Shown in pieces: positions 5,143-5,489 of a DNA stretch of 5,489 nt. The stretch's first letter is position 1, and every line of letters begins with the position of its first letter. The notes beneath the pieces are model-generated. The model did no database searches, was not told the DNA's origin, and saw only the letters and a program-made list of their open reading frames with translations. A program made the translations under genes and the position numbers. Source of the DNA: an uncultured Bacilli bacterium (GTDB taxonomy: Bacteria; Bacillota_I; Bacilli_A; RF39; UBA660); NCBI GenBank assembly GCA_947631345.1, contig CANRKW010000071.1:1-5489 (forward strand), written 5' to 3'.

Positions 5143-5489
5143 ATGGAAAGTGTGATAAATTTTTTAGCAGATTATTATATTTGGTTTTTTGTAGCAGCAG
5201 GAGTTCTTGCGTTTGCATTAATCGGATTTATAATCGATTCTAAAAGAAAAAAGAAAAATGATTTTAAAGGAGAAAGTATAAATAGTACAGCTACCCCAGA
5301 TAGTGTTAGTACAGAAAACGTGCCACCTGTAAGTGAGACACCAGTAGAAATAAATGACATACCACTAGCTAATGAAGAAACACCTAGTTTTTATAGTGAA
5401 ACAAATATGCCTAATGCTATGCCTAATACTGAAATGAACAGCATAAATAATTTAAATAGCATAAATAATAATGTAAATAGCATAGATAA
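5143..5489 (+). CDS. N-terminally anchored Asn/Ser-rich protein, unknown function (3' end cut by window)
   Basis: I do not recognise this protein. The frame opens at ATG 5143 behind a consensus AAGGAGG site and stays open to the window edge, giving 115 complete codons. A short N-terminus (MESVINFLADYY) leads into one membrane helix (about residues 13-32, IWFFVAAGVLAFALIGFIID), followed by a basic stop-transfer stretch SKRKKK (33-38). By the positive-inside rule the tail should be cytoplasmic. That tail is low in complexity: Thr/Pro/Glu/Ser-rich at about 45-85, then MPNAMPN and repeated NSINN units from residue 99. It looks disordered, like a linker to a domain beyond the window or a scaffold protein. 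It follows the DUF3048 gene on the same strand after about 60 bp, but has its own promoter. Confidence 0.75.
   Translation, partial: MESVINFLADYYIWFFVAAGVLAFALIGFIIDSKRKKKNDFKGESINSTATPDSVSTENVPPVSETPVEINDIPLANEETPSFYSETNMPNAMPNTEMNSINNLNSINNNVNSID
5437..5487 (+). repeat. Short in-frame tandem repeat coding for NSI(N)n units
   Basis: Three imperfect copies of an AA(C/T)-AGC-ATA unit followed by AAT codons occur at 5437, 5455 and 5476, encoding NSINN-L, NSINNN-V and NSID. They sit in the disordered tail of the last gene and may continue past the window. Confidence 0.7.

Overview
The window is a very AT-rich stretch of a Gram-positive (Bacillota-type) chromosome. The order secG, rnr, smpB with ssrA close by is the conserved Firmicutes protein-export and trans-translation neighbourhood. 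Arginine is written almost entirely as AGA. Tryptophan is TGG, and no TGA is needed as a sense codon, so the standard bacterial code fits and the Mycoplasma code does not. The proteolysis tag ends in -AFA, which resembles Mollicutes tags (-NFAFA/-YAFA) more than the -ALAA of most bacteria. My guess is an uncultured gut-type Bacilli lineage near the Mollicutes; that placement is inference.

Layout, left to right. Positions 1-57 hold what looks like the terminator of a gene lying just outside the window. secG (144-359, +) has its own promoter and terminator. rnr (RNase R, 470-2542, +) has its own extended -10 promoter and is tightly coupled to smpB (2551-2973, +), with the smpB ribosome binding site overlapping the rnr stop. 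Next comes a DUF421 (YetF-type) membrane protein gene (3012-3474, +) broken by a single-base frameshift. A hairpin at 3466-3496 closes this transcript and probably also the convergent ssrA gene. ssrA (tmRNA, 3523-3877) lies on the minus strand with a clear TTGACA/TATAAT promoter. To its right, running away from it, are a DUF3048 (YerB-like) membrane-anchored protein (4034-5083, +) and the start of a small N-terminally anchored, Asn-rich protein (5143 to the window edge, +).

How they work together: tmRNA and SmpB rescue ribosomes stalled on broken mRNAs and tag the unfinished protein, and RNase R degrades the faulty mRNA. SecG belongs to the SecYEG export channel, which would serve the membrane proteins encoded here. 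The points that deserve a second look are in the trans-translation module. The tag starts at a glycine codon and reads (A)GNDYNFEPAFA, the tmRNA T-loop departs from the canonical sequence, and SmpB has a short C-terminal tail. I see no mobile element, CRISPR array or obviously new multi-gene system.
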